The position numbers were made by a program, and so were the translations under genes. Positions 1 through 7,798 of a stretch of 56,504 nt of DNA are shown here, in pieces. This stretch comes from CAZGOM01 sp964542875 (GTDB lineage: Bacteria > Planctomycetota > Phycisphaerae > Phycisphaerales > Phycisphaeraceae). The notes under the pieces were generated by a model. It did not search any database and was not told where the DNA came from. It saw nothing but the letters and a program-made list of their open reading frames with translations. Position 1 is the stretch's first letter. Every line of letters starts with the position of its first letter. The stretch is taken from contig CAZIWA010000020.1 of assembly GCA_964542875.1 (NCBI GenBank), positions 1-56,504 of the forward strand. The letters run 5' to 3'.

Positions 1-119
1 GTTTCGGGTTTCGGGTCAAGAAAATGCACAGGACGCCCTTACGGGCGTCCTGCTTTCTTAAATTCCGCTCTTTCTCTGCTCTTACCCGATCCCCGAAACC
101 CGTACCCCGACACCCGAGA
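1..119. repeat. Heptad repeat element with inverted arms (CCCGNNN family)
   Basis: GTTTCGG occurs twice in tandem at 1-14, followed by GTCAAGA. After a 29-52 hairpin the opposite strand version appears as five exact-length units at 85-119: CCCGATC, CCCGAAA, CCCGTAC, CCCGACA, CCCGAGA. The two arms are therefore inverted (TTTCGGG versus CCCGAAA) around a core of about 66 bases. The left arm may begin before the window. The right arm stops 13 bases before the stop codon of the next gene. Confidence 0.75.
29..52. terminator. Intrinsic terminator hairpin
   Basis: CAGGACGCCC (29-38), loop TTAC, GGGCGTCCTG (43-52), then CTTTCTT. The stem is ten perfect base pairs. It could end a plus-strand gene left of the window, and lies beyond the 3' end of the minus-strand gene at 133. 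It sits in the core of a heptad-flanked element. Confidence 0.7.
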
Positions 120-132
120 AGGGCGCAGGCTT

Positions 133-2439
133 TTACCGCACCAGCACCCAGTGGAGCTTGGCGTTTTCAGGGGCTGGTTTTTCAAAGCTTACGGTGAAGC
201 CTTTTTCGGTCTGGGTGAGGATGGCGCGGTTGCTGAACCAGTTTTGTTCAAGCATGAGGGCGTAATCGCCATCGGATTCGGGTGTGGGGAAGGTGATTTC
301 GATTTGGGTGGAGCCGGCTTTGACGGGGACGTTTTTGCCGCGGAGGTTGCGTGCGGGGGTCTGGTCGGCCGAGAGCCCATTGGCGACGACGGAACCGCTG
401 AAGCGTGCGTCGCCGCCTTTGAAGGCGAGATCGCCGTTGGCCTTGGAGACGGTGAGGGTGGCTTCGGTGAAGGGCTTGCCATTTTCACGCTGGCCGTAGT
501 ACCACTTGATGGGTTGTTCGCGGTTGGGCTGCTGGAAGAGGATGGCGGCGTTGGAGAAGTCCGCTTTCCAGTTGAGGCCGACTTCGGCGGCGGCGTCGAG
601 GTAGATGACGTTTTCCCAGGAGGGTTTTTGGCGGGCGGTTTTTTCGAGTTTGTCGAGGTTGGCCGCGCCGCCTCGGACCCACATGGCGGCAAAGCGGGAG
701 TCGGCGCCGGAGTTGTTGAGGTCAAGGACGGGGCTGGGGAAGGCGCTGGGAACGTTGTCCCACATCCACATGCGGAAGGGGTTGGGCTTAAAGGGGTCGG
801 GCCCGATGGCCTGTTCGACGGGGTCGCCTTTGGCAAAGTCCAGCGGGGTGTTCATCTGCGGGTAGGGGGCCAGGCCCAGGGTGCGTGTCGAGCCTTCGCC
901 TTTAACGGGGATGGCGCGTACGACATCAGTGACGTAGGTGCCGGGGGCGATGACATAGGTGAGGGGGCGGATGTGGCCGTCCCAGGTGTAGTTTGATTCG
1001 CGGTAGAGGGTGGGGCTGCCCATGGATTTGGCACCCCACCAGAAGCGCTGGATGGTGATGTCCTTGGTGCCGTCGGGGTTTACTTTGAGGCCGTCGATCT
1101 GGTACCAGCGGAGCTTTCCAGTGGGGCCATTCCTGCCCATGATGCATTCGGTGGGTTCGGAGATGCCGATCCAGCGGCCGACGATGGACTGGTCCCAGGG
1201 GCAGTCCTTATCGCCGCGGATGAGGCCGCCCATGCGCAGGCCGTTGGAGATGGTGGAGGGGTAGGTTTTGCCTTCGAAGGGGTATTTGCCGGTGTCGATG
1301 GTGTCGTAGTAAGACTCCGCGGGGACGACGATGAGCTTGCCGGCGGTGATCCACTTGGCGGGGTTTAGGTTAACGAGCAGGCGGGAGGTGCCGAGGGTGT
1401 CGACGTTTTTGGAGGTCTTGCCGTCGAAGACGAGGGTGTTTTGCTTCCAGTCGACGGATTCGACGTTGCTGGTGAAGTTGTTGGATTCATGTTCGGAGTA
1501 GGCGGCGAAGATGTTGCCGTTCTCGTCGCCGGCGGCGGAGTGGATGTTGCTCATGTACTTGAACCGGGCGAAGTACATGTAGGTGTCGCCCAGGCCGTAC
1601 TGGTTGCGGTTGAGCATGATGTCGTAGGTTTGTTCGTCGGAGTGGGCGTTTTGCTCCATCCAGATGAGGCCTTCGTTGTTTTTGTTGTGGACGATTGCGC
1701 CGGCTTTGTGGTCGATGGAGGTGTCGGCGGTGAAGAACCACTTGCCTTTTTCGGCATCGAAGCCGAGGGTTTTGACGCAGGCGCGGGTGACGCCGCCGGC
1801 GTAGTGGGGGCCGCCATGGATGTTGACGAATTGACCGGCGCGGAGGCCGCGGATGGTCCGGACGTAGAAGCGTGCGTCGGTGCCTTTGGCGACGGGATCC
1901 GAGAGGTAATCCATGTAGCTGTTGGAGCCATGGATGAGGTTGCTGGTGATGTTGAGCGCGTAGTCCGTGGTCCAGTGGGGGAGGCTGTCGAGGAGGGGCA
2001 TGCGCAGGTTGCGCTCGATCTGGACGCCGGTGACGGAGGGGGGCCGGATGATGGCGCCGTTTTCGGCGATCTGGACGATGGTGATGCCTGGGCCGCCTTT
2101 GCTGGTCCACTTCTTGGTTTCGGCGGGGTATGCGGGGGTGCGGACGGTGGTCTGGCTGGTGTTGTCGGGGGAGTAGAGGGCCGCGGCGGAGGCGGGGACC
2201 ATGAGGATGCCGCCTTTGGAGGCCATTTCCTGGGTGGCTTTTTCAAGAGCGGCCTTGACGGCGGCGGCGGTGTTGAGAGGGCCGAACTCGGTGAGGGAAC
2301 GGATGGGGCCCTGAGGTGCGGCGGGCGTGTCCTTGGAGGGGGCGACCTGGGGCGTTGCGGCGTCCTGAGCTGGGGCGGCAGCGGCGATGAGGGCTGTGGA
2401 GGCGAGACAGAGGAAAAAGTGCTGAAGGTTTTTGCGCAT
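133..2439 (-). CDS. Secreted right-handed beta-helix-like protein, 768 aa
   Basis: Residues 1-24 form a signal peptide (MRKN, hydrophobic core, AAAAPAQ). The mature N-terminus reads FGPLNTAAAVKAALEKA...GGILMVPAS, the layout that opens pectate-lyase/GH28-type beta-helix proteins, where a run of small residues is followed by an aliphatic strand. The last 60 residues (FPTPESDGDYALML...GFTVSFEKPAP...LHWVLVR) match a C-terminal beta domain that recurs in secreted planctomycete and phage-tail-like proteins. I see no catalytic motif I can name. It is likely exported to the periplasm or surface and may bind or cleave polysaccharide; substrate unknown. The ATG at 2439 lacks a good Shine-Dalgarno but sets up the signal peptide. 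It is a lone gene with repeats on both sides. Confidence 0.8.
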   Translation of the reverse strand: MRKNLQHFFLCLASTALIAAAAPAQDAATPQVAPSKDTPAAPQGPIRSLTEFGPLNTAAAVKAALEKATQEMASKGGILMVPASAAALYSPDNTSQTTVRTPAYPAETKKWTSKGGPGITIVQIAENGAIIRPPSVTGVQIERNLRMPLLDSLPHWTTDYALNITSNLIHGSNSYMDYLSDPVAKGTDARFYVRTIRGLRAGQFVNIHGGPHYAGGVTRACVKTLGFDAEKGKWFFTADTSIDHKAGAIVHNKNNEGLIWMEQNAHSDEQTYDIMLNRNQYGLGDTYMYFARFKYMSNIHSAAGDENGNIFAAYSEHESNNFTSNVESVDWKQNTLVFDGKTSKNVDTLGTSRLLVNLNPAKWITAGKLIVVPAESYYDTIDTGKYPFEGKTYPSTISNGLRMGGLIRGDKDCPWDQSIVGRWIGISEPTECIMGRNGPTGKLRWYQIDGLKVNPDGTKDITIQRFWWGAKSMGSPTLYRESNYTWDGHIRPLTYVIAPGTYVTDVVRAIPVKGEGSTRTLGLAPYPQMNTPLDFAKGDPVEQAIGPDPFKPNPFRMWMWDNVPSAFPSPVLDLNNSGADSRFAAMWVRGGAANLDKLEKTARQKPSWENVIYLDAAAEVGLNWKADFSNAAILFQQPNREQPIKWYYGQRENGKPFTEATLTVSKANGDLAFKGGDARFSGSVVANGLSADQTPARNLRGKNVPVKAGSTQIEITFPTPESDGDYALMLEQNWFSNRAILTQTEKGFTVSFEKPAPENAKLHWVLVR

Positions 2440-2540
2440 GTTGGGGCCCTGCTAACGGGGTGGGTAAACTGTCGAGAAATGACAGAATGATATGTTATAA
2501 CTTTTTGACGAAAGAAAGTGAAGTCAGGGGAAGAAGTCCT

Positions 2541-2603
2541 GTGTCCGGCGTCCCGCGTCCCGCGTCAAGAGTTAGGAGTTGTAGAGTTCAAGTTGGGGCT
2601 TGG
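2541..2603. repeat. Degenerate heptad run (GCGTCCC decaying to GAGTTNG)
   Basis: Nine consecutive 7-base units read GTGTCCG, GCGTCCC, GCGTCCC, GCGTCAA, GAGTTAG, GAGTTGT, AGAGTTC, AAGTTGG, GGCTTGG. The period of 7 is kept while the sequence drifts. No inverted partner arm is visible nearby. Confidence 0.65.
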
Positions 2604-2644
2604 CCGGGTGGGGGAAAGTTTGGGTGGGGGCTTGGAACTTGGAT

Positions 2645-2677
2645 GGTGGGCCTCGTGGACTCGGCCGCACCCTACAA
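2645..2677. repeat. Dispersed repeat GGTGGGCCTCG, copy 1 of 3
   Basis: The sequence begins GGTGGGCCTCGTGGACTCGG and ends CCGCACCCTACAA. Two more copies lie at 18573-18606 and 31849-31881. The ends GGTGGGCC and GGCGCCACC form an imperfect inverted repeat, clearest in copy 3. Confidence 0.75.
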
Positions 2678-2800
2678 GATGCGGGGCTTAAGTTGGTTGG
2701 AAAGGTGAAACGCGGAGTTCCATTTGCCCAGCGGGGCCGAGGTCGGTACAAACATGCCACGCGAAATCAGACTTTATTCAAAGAATCAGGAGTTTCATCG

Positions 2801-3835
2801 ATGGCACGGTACGCAAATGCTTCGGACGTGAAGGTGGGTGTGGTGGGTTACGGCGGTGCGTTCAACATGGGCAAGCACCATTTGGACATGATGAAAATCG
2901 CCGGGATGACCCCCACCGCCGTCTGCGAAGTGGATGCCTCACGTCTGGCTGTGGCGACAAAGGACTTCCCCGGCATCGAAACCTATTCGACCGTGGAAGA
3001 GATGCTGGCCAAGAGCAAAGTGGACCTGGTGACGATCATCACTCCCCACAACACCCATGCGGAATTGGCGCTTAAATGCCTCAAGGCCGGCCGGCATGTG
3101 GTGTGTGAAAAGCCCCTGGCCATCACCACGCAGGAATGCGATGACATGATCGCCGCGGCCAAGGCCAACAATGCGGTGCTGTCGACGTTCCACAACCGGC
3201 ACTGGGACGGCTGCGCGCTGTCGAGCGTGAAGCAGATCAAGGAAGGCGTGATCGGAGACATCGTCCGTGTGGACGCGCAGATGGGCGGCTACGGCAAGCC
3301 CGGCGACTGGTGGCGCACGAGCAAGACGATCTCCGGCGGGATCCTTTACGACTGGGGCGTGCACCTTCTGGAATACTCGCTGCAGATCCTGGAGCCGTCG
3401 AAGATGACGGAAGTGTCCGGCTATGCCCACAACGGCTTCTGGGCGCCCCAGACCAAGTGGAAGGCCGATGCGAACGAAGACGAAGGGTTTGCGGTGGTGC
3501 GCTTTGAAGGCGGGCGCTACCTGACGCTGCGCATTACGACGATCGACTCCAAGCCTACGCCGTACATCGTGAGCGTGACGGGCACGCTGGGTTCCTACAC
3601 GTTTGACCACGGCAAGCATGAGATCACCCATGTGCGCGATGGGAAGACCTACGTGACGACGGCGCAGAACGTGCCCGGCGAGAACCAGAAGTACTACAAC
3701 AATGTGTCGGCGCACTTGGTGACGGGCGAAACGCTTATCATTACGCCTGAATGGTCCAGAAGGCCCATCCACATCCTTGACCTGGCGTGCCAGTCGGCGC
3801 GGCTGGGTCATGCGATCAAGACCACGTACGCATGA
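2801..3835 (+). CDS. Gfo/Idh/MocA family oxidoreductase, 344 aa
   Basis: The N-terminal Rossmann fold opens KVGVVGYGGAFNMGKHH (residues 11-27), followed by an acidic CEVDASR after the second strand, and the family signature CEKPLA (EKP at 103-105). The C-terminal alpha/beta domain contains GGILYDWGVHLLEY with the His expected in the active site. Such enzymes oxidise or reduce sugar, inositol or sugar-acid hydroxyls with NAD(P). The substrate cannot be named. ATG at 2801 is chosen over an in-frame upstream extension because CAGGAG lies 8 bases before it and the upstream part runs through repeats. The stop overlaps the start of the next gene (ATGA), so the two are translationally coupled. Confidence 0.88.
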   Translation: MARYANASDVKVGVVGYGGAFNMGKHHLDMMKIAGMTPTAVCEVDASRLAVATKDFPGIETYSTVEEMLAKSKVDLVTIITPHNTHAELALKCLKAGRHVVCEKPLAITTQECDDMIAAAKANNAVLSTFHNRHWDGCALSSVKQIKEGVIGDIVRVDAQMGGYGKPGDWWRTSKTISGGILYDWGVHLLEYSLQILEPSKMTEVSGYAHNGFWAPQTKWKADANEDEGFAVVRFEGGRYLTLRITTIDSKPTPYIVSVTGTLGSYTFDHGKHEITHVRDGKTYVTTAQNVPGENQKYYNNVSAHLVTGETLIITPEWSRRPIHILDLACQSARLGHAIKTTYA

Positions 3836-6294
3836 TGAAGAATTGGCTCGACAGCATCAGCACAGGCCGCTTTGGCCAGGACCGTAAAGGGGACTGGTAT
3901 AAGCGGCTGGCTGTGGTCGTGACCACGCTGGCCCTGGTGCAGGCGGCGCTGCTTGGCTGGAGCCTGACGGGGAGCCGGGTGATGCTGCCGCTTGGGCTGC
4001 TGAAGGTGCAGAACCCCGCCATCCTGGTGGTGGATGCGCCGGAAGAAGCGGGGGCGAGGAAAAGCCTGGCCGGGCTGGACCTGGTGCTGCAGTTTGAGCC
4101 GTTTCGCAAGTTTGTGGTGCAGGAGGTGCGGGCGGGCCGGTTTCCGCTTTGGAACCGGTACAGCTATTCGGGCTCGCCTTTTGTGGCCAACGCGCAGTCG
4201 GGCGTGATGTCGCCTTACCGGGCGGTGGATATCGCCATCAACGATCCGGTGAGCACGGCATGGGCGCAACTGTTTAAGGGCCTGGTGGCTGGCCTGGGGA
4301 TGTACCTGTTTTTGCGGATCGCGCTGAAGGTGCGTTTCCTGCCGGCATTGGCCGGGGCACACTTATTCGTGCTGCTGGGCTTCATGATGTTCTTCTGCGG
4401 GCACCCGCATACGCAGGTGCTGTCGTGGCTGGGCTGGGTGATGCTCGGTTGCGATCGGCTGGTGCGCAGGCCGGGGCCGGGTTGGCTGGCGCTGGCCTCG
4501 GGCAGCGCGGCGTTGTGTTTTTACTCCGGGCACCCGCAGACGACGGCGCACGTATACCTTTGCGCCGGGGTGTGGACGCTGGGGCTGCTGGCGCACACGG
4601 CCTGGCGAAAGCCGGTGCGGGTGACAATGTCCCGGGTGACGTGGATTGTGGTTGCGGGGGTGGTGGCGGGTCTGCTTGCGGGTCCGCAACTGCTGCCGAC
4701 GCTGGAGTATCTGCCGTGGAGCCTGAGGCTGGAGGCCCGGGCCGCCGGCAAAGCGGTGTATGTGGTGTCCGGCCTGCCGGGGTTGATGGACATGCTGATG
4801 CCGTATTTCAATGGATCGCCATTGAACACGACGTTGTTTTTCGGCCAGGTGAACCATGCGGAGAGCATGGCGTCGGGCTCGGTGGGGCTGGTGTGGGCAT
4901 TGTTTTTCGCGCCGGTGGGCGTGTGGGCGCTGCGCAAAGATGCGCGCGGGTGGGTGGTGCTGGCGCTGCTGGTGCTGGGCCTAGGATACCCGCTTGGAGT
5001 GCCGGTGCTGAAGCTGATTTATGAGCATGGCCCGCTGGCGATGCTGTCGCCTAACCGGCTGGTGGTGCTGGCGGGGATCGCGGTGATTGTGCTGGGTGCG
5101 GCAGGGCTGGACAGACTGGTGCGGGGGCATGTGCCTTCGTGGCGGGTGATTGCGGCGTGTGTTACGCCTTGCGTGGCGGTGCTGGGGGTGCTGGTTTATA
5201 CGATCAACGGCGCCAACCAGATGGCGGCCAACCCCGAGGCTGGGCCAGAAATGGTGGCGACGGCCAACTGGTTTGTGCGGGTGTTTGCAATCGCCGGTGC
5301 GGCGGTGCTGGTGCTTATCGCGGGGTATGTGGCCCTGGCTAAAGCACCCCGGGTGAGCAAAGCCATAGGGGCAGGCTTGGCGGGGGTGGCGCTCATTGAA
5401 GTGGTGGTGCTGGCGTGGGGGCTGTACCCCAGCGCGCCTAAAGCGGAGTTTTACCCTCGGCTTTCGGTGCTGGAGTGGGTTTCAGGGCAAACCGGGATCG
5501 ATTACCGGGCTTGCGGGTATCAAGGGCTTCCGGCGAACCTGAACCTGACCTACAACATTGCCGACCCGCGCGGGTATGACGCGCTGGACCCCAAGCCGAT
5601 GGTGAAACTGCTGGAGGCTTTCCGATCGCCGGGCGTGCCGAGACTGGACCCGGACTATGCCGCGGTGCTGGTGTGGACGCCCAAGCGCTCGCCTCTCCTG
5701 GCGATGCTGGCGGTGAAGTATTTGATCATCCGCGGGCGCGTGCCCGAGGGTATGAAGCCGGCGTATGCAGGTGACGGATACTGGGTGATGGAACTGCCTG
5801 ATACGCCTTCCCGGGTGTATGTGCCGTCGTCCGTGGTGGCGGTGCCGGATGCGGAAACGCGGATGAAAGTGCTGACTGCGCCGGATTTTCTACCGACGAA
5901 AATGGTGGTGGTGGAAACGCCATTGGCGCAGGTGCGTGAAGGGCAGAATGTGGTCGGACGAGCGAAACTGATCAGCGATACCGGGAGCGAAGTGGTGTTT
6001 CAGGCGAACATGGAAACGCCGGGCGTGGTGGTGCTTGCGGATATGTGGTACCCGGGATGGCACGCGACGGTGGATGGCGAGCAAGTAGACATTTTACGGG
6101 TGAACACTACGCTTAAGGGCGTGGCGTTGGGGCCGGGCGAACATGAGGTGAAGCTGGTGTACTGGCCGGCAAGCTTCGTGAAGGGGCTGGTGATGTTTGT
6201 GTGCGGCGTGGTGGCGCTGCTCGCGGTGTGGGGTGTGCGGCTGGCGACGAGGCGGAGGGTGGTTCATGATCGGCCAAGAGGATCGATGACCTGA
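3832..6294 (+). CDS. YfhO-type polytopic membrane protein, 820 aa
   Basis: About a dozen hydrophobic segments span residues 20-530. The extracytoplasmic loop after the first segment has FPLWNRYSYSGSPFVANAQSG, the pattern typical of YfhO proteins. The C-terminal soluble domain ends with YPGWHATVDGE...LRVNTTLKGVALGPGEHEVKLVYWP, again diagnostic of YfhO. Family members are GT-C-fold proteins; Gram-positive YfhO glycosylates lipoteichoic acid, while the role in planctomycetes is unknown. Start ATGATG at 3832/3835 overlaps the stop of the preceding oxidoreductase by four bases. The coupling to a sugar oxidoreductase suggests a shared role in making or modifying a surface glycan, which is inference. 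Confidence 0.85.
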   Translation: MMKNWLDSISTGRFGQDRKGDWYKRLAVVVTTLALVQAALLGWSLTGSRVMLPLGLLKVQNPAILVVDAPEEAGARKSLAGLDLVLQFEPFRKFVVQEVRAGRFPLWNRYSYSGSPFVANAQSGVMSPYRAVDIAINDPVSTAWAQLFKGLVAGLGMYLFLRIALKVRFLPALAGAHLFVLLGFMMFFCGHPHTQVLSWLGWVMLGCDRLVRRPGPGWLALASGSAALCFYSGHPQTTAHVYLCAGVWTLGLLAHTAWRKPVRVTMSRVTWIVVAGVVAGLLAGPQLLPTLEYLPWSLRLEARAAGKAVYVVSGLPGLMDMLMPYFNGSPLNTTLFFGQVNHAESMASGSVGLVWALFFAPVGVWALRKDARGWVVLALLVLGLGYPLGVPVLKLIYEHGPLAMLSPNRLVVLAGIAVIVLGAAGLDRLVRGHVPSWRVIAACVTPCVAVLGVLVYTINGANQMAANPEAGPEMVATANWFVRVFAIAGAAVLVLIAGYVALAKAPRVSKAIGAGLAGVALIEVVVLAWGLYPSAPKAEFYPRLSVLEWVSGQTGIDYRACGYQGLPANLNLTYNIADPRGYDALDPKPMVKLLEAFRSPGVPRLDPDYAAVLVWTPKRSPLLAMLAVKYLIIRGRVPEGMKPAYAGDGYWVMELPDTPSRVYVPSSVVAVPDAETRMKVLTAPDFLPTKMVVVETPLAQVREGQNVVGRAKLISDTGSEVVFQANMETPGVVVLADMWYPGWHATVDGEQVDILRVNTTLKGVALGPGEHEVKLVYWPASFVKGLVMFVCGVVALLAVWGVRLATRRRVVHDRPRGSMT

Positions 6295-6393
6295 CCGCCG
6301 GGTAAAAGCATCTGCCGATTCTCACGCGCCCGGTAGCAGGGTGACGCATTGTCGGGTGTCCGTGAGGAAGGCGTTGCTGTGTTGGGAAATGGA

Positions 6394-6774
6394 TTACGGG
6401 GACTGGTCGCGCTGGGCAGCCCACTTGAGAAGAGCATCCAGCGCGGGGCAAAGCGCCTTTCCGAATGTCGTTAACCCATACTCCACCTTGGGCGGCACCT
6501 CAGGGTAGACGGTCCGTTTCACAATGCCATCGCGCTCCAGTTCACGAAGCTGTTGGATCAACATTTTCTGTGAGACGGCCGGAATAGCGCGCTCCAAGGC
6601 GGAGAACCGGAGCGTGGGATTCACGAACAGATGAAAGATGATGACAAGCTTCCATCGGCCTTCAAGCATGCGAAGCGCTTTTTCGGTTGCGATGGCACCT
6701 TCATCGGGCGTTGCCGGCTCCTGGTAGGGCTTACTTTTTAGTATGTACCCAACTTTTTTGTAGGTTCTTCCCAT
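6394..6774 (-). CDS. HxlR family winged-helix regulator, 126 aa
   Basis: The core reads EKALRMLEGRWKLVIIFHLF...RFSALERAIPAVSQKMLIQQLRELERDGIVKRTVYPEVPPKVEYGLTTFGKAL, which is the complete HxlR DNA-binding domain (GRWKL helix, SQKMLIQQLRELE recognition region, YGLT wing). No Cys is present, so a thiol-redox switch of the YodB/HypR type is unlikely. The ATG at 6774 is preferred; a GTG two codons upstream (6780) is possible. It diverges from an SDR gene 80 bases away, the usual arrangement in which HxlR represses an adjacent oxidoreductase. An operator-like inverted repeat lies inside its first codons. Confidence 0.88.
   Translation of the reverse strand: MGRTYKKVGYILKSKPYQEPATPDEGAIATEKALRMLEGRWKLVIIFHLFVNPTLRFSALERAIPAVSQKMLIQQLRELERDGIVKRTVYPEVPPKVEYGLTTFGKALCPALDALLKWAAQRDQSP
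6732..6743. promoter_or_regulatory. HxlR-type operator candidate TACT-TTTT-AGTA
   Basis: TACTTTTTAGTA is a 4+4+4 inverted repeat, extended outwards as CTTACTTTTTAGTATGTAC. HxlR-family regulators commonly bind AT-centred TACT/AGTA palindromes next to their own gene. It falls within codons 10-14 of the regulator as annotated, 111 bases before the SDR start. Known family binding is general knowledge; this site is inference. Confidence 0.45.
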
Positions 6775-6854
6775 TTCCACAGCTTACGCTAGCATCGGTG
6801 CCAATGCGAGTCTCATGTGGGACTCGACGGGTCGGGTTTTACCAGGAGATGTGA

Positions 6855-7640
6855 ATGTCTCAGATCGCATCATCAATCGAATTTGCCGGTCAGCGGGTAT
6901 TGGTGACCGGCGGCACGCGTGGGATCGGGAGGGCCATCGTCGAACGGTTCATGGCCGGAGGCGGGACGGTGCTCACCACCGCCCGTGCAGGCTCAACAGA
7001 TGTTGGCGCCCCGGTGGTCGAAGCAGACATCAGCACGCGACAAGGTGTCGAGGCTGTTGCGGCGGCTGTCGACACCCTATTGGGGGGCGTGGATATCGTG
7101 ATCCATAATGCGGGGGGTTCATCGGCCCCGGGCGGCGGCGTGCTGGCGCTGTCGGATGCGGATTGGCTTCAAGCGTTCAATCTGAACCTGTTTGCTGCCG
7201 TTGGGCTGGACCGTGCGCTGTTACCGAAGATGCTTCAAAGGCGCTCGGGTGTGATTATTCATATCTCGTCGATTCAACGTGTTCAGCCGCTGCATGATTC
7301 GACGCTGGCCTATGCTGCCGCTAAGGCCGCGCTTACCAATTACAGCAAGGGGCTTTCAAAGGAAGTTAGCGGGCAGGGAATCCGGGTGCTGAGCGTGGCC
7401 CCTGGATACACGGAGACCGACTCCGCGGTCGGCATGGTCAAGGAGATCGCGGCGCGCAACGGAATCACGGTCGAGGCCGCCCGACAGCGAATCATGGATA
7501 TGCTCGGGGGAATTCCGCTGGGACGACCGAATACGCCGGAGGAAGTCGCGGAATTGGTTGCCTTTCTTGCGTCGAGCCGTGCGAGCTCTCTGACAGGCCA
7601 GGAGTACATCATTGACGGCGGTTCAGTACCGACGATCTAA
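6855..7640 (+). CDS. SDR family oxidoreductase, 261 aa
   Basis: Classical short-chain dehydrogenase: cofactor motif TGGTRGIG (residues 18-25), NAG (85-87), catalytic Ser in HISSI (138-139), Tyr153 and Lys157 in YAAAK, and a C-terminal GQEYIIDGG. An acidic EADIS follows the third strand. An R-rich GGTRGIGR loop favours NADPH. The length equals the family norm. CCAGGAG lies 7 bases before the ATG. Substrate is unknown; the pair with a divergent HxlR regulator suggests induction by an electrophile, quinone or aldehyde. Confidence 0.9.
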   Translation: MSQIASSIEFAGQRVLVTGGTRGIGRAIVERFMAGGGTVLTTARAGSTDVGAPVVEADISTRQGVEAVAAAVDTLLGGVDIVIHNAGGSSAPGGGVLALSDADWLQAFNLNLFAAVGLDRALLPKMLQRRSGVIIHISSIQRVQPLHDSTLAYAAAKAALTNYSKGLSKEVSGQGIRVLSVAPGYTETDSAVGMVKEIAARNGITVEAARQRIMDMLGGIPLGRPNTPEEVAELVAFLASSRASSLTGQEYIIDGGSVPTI

Positions 7641-7747
7641 GTACCGTGAGTCATCCAATTACTGATTTCAGTGCAGGAACTGCGAAAAAGTTTAATTGGT
7701 TTGTCACTTCGATTTTGGAAAACCACTGCTTGAAAGAGGGAAAAGAA

Positions 7748-7779
7748 AAAGCCATGCTCAGAAGGCTGAGCATGGCTTT
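7748..7779 (-). terminator. gyrB terminator
   Basis: AAAGCCATGCTCAG and CTGAGCATGGCTTT pair perfectly over 14 bases around a four-base loop. Read on the minus strand it is followed by a U-rich TTCTTTTCCC tract. It lies 20 bases beyond the gyrB stop codon. Confidence 0.85.
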
Positions 7780-7798
7780 GGGGTATTGAGAGCTTAGG

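Larger units (their letters stand above)
2440..2800. other. Intergenic region with repeats, no gene
   Basis: This 361-base gap between divergent genes holds no convincing ORF. It carries a heptad run (2541-2603) and one copy of a GGTGGGCCTCG dispersed repeat (2645-2677). An AT-rich stretch at 2486-2512 (gatatgttataactttttgacgaaagaaag) next to the minus-strand gene could hold its promoter, but I cannot fix boxes with confidence. Confidence 0.6.

Noticed and set aside
1441..2490. Long plus-strand ORF of 349 residues rich in Gly, Val, Asp, Ala
   Set aside because: It is the antisense shadow of the secreted protein at 133-2439. High-GC coding strands create such Gly/Val/Asp-rich frames; no start signal, no family likeness.
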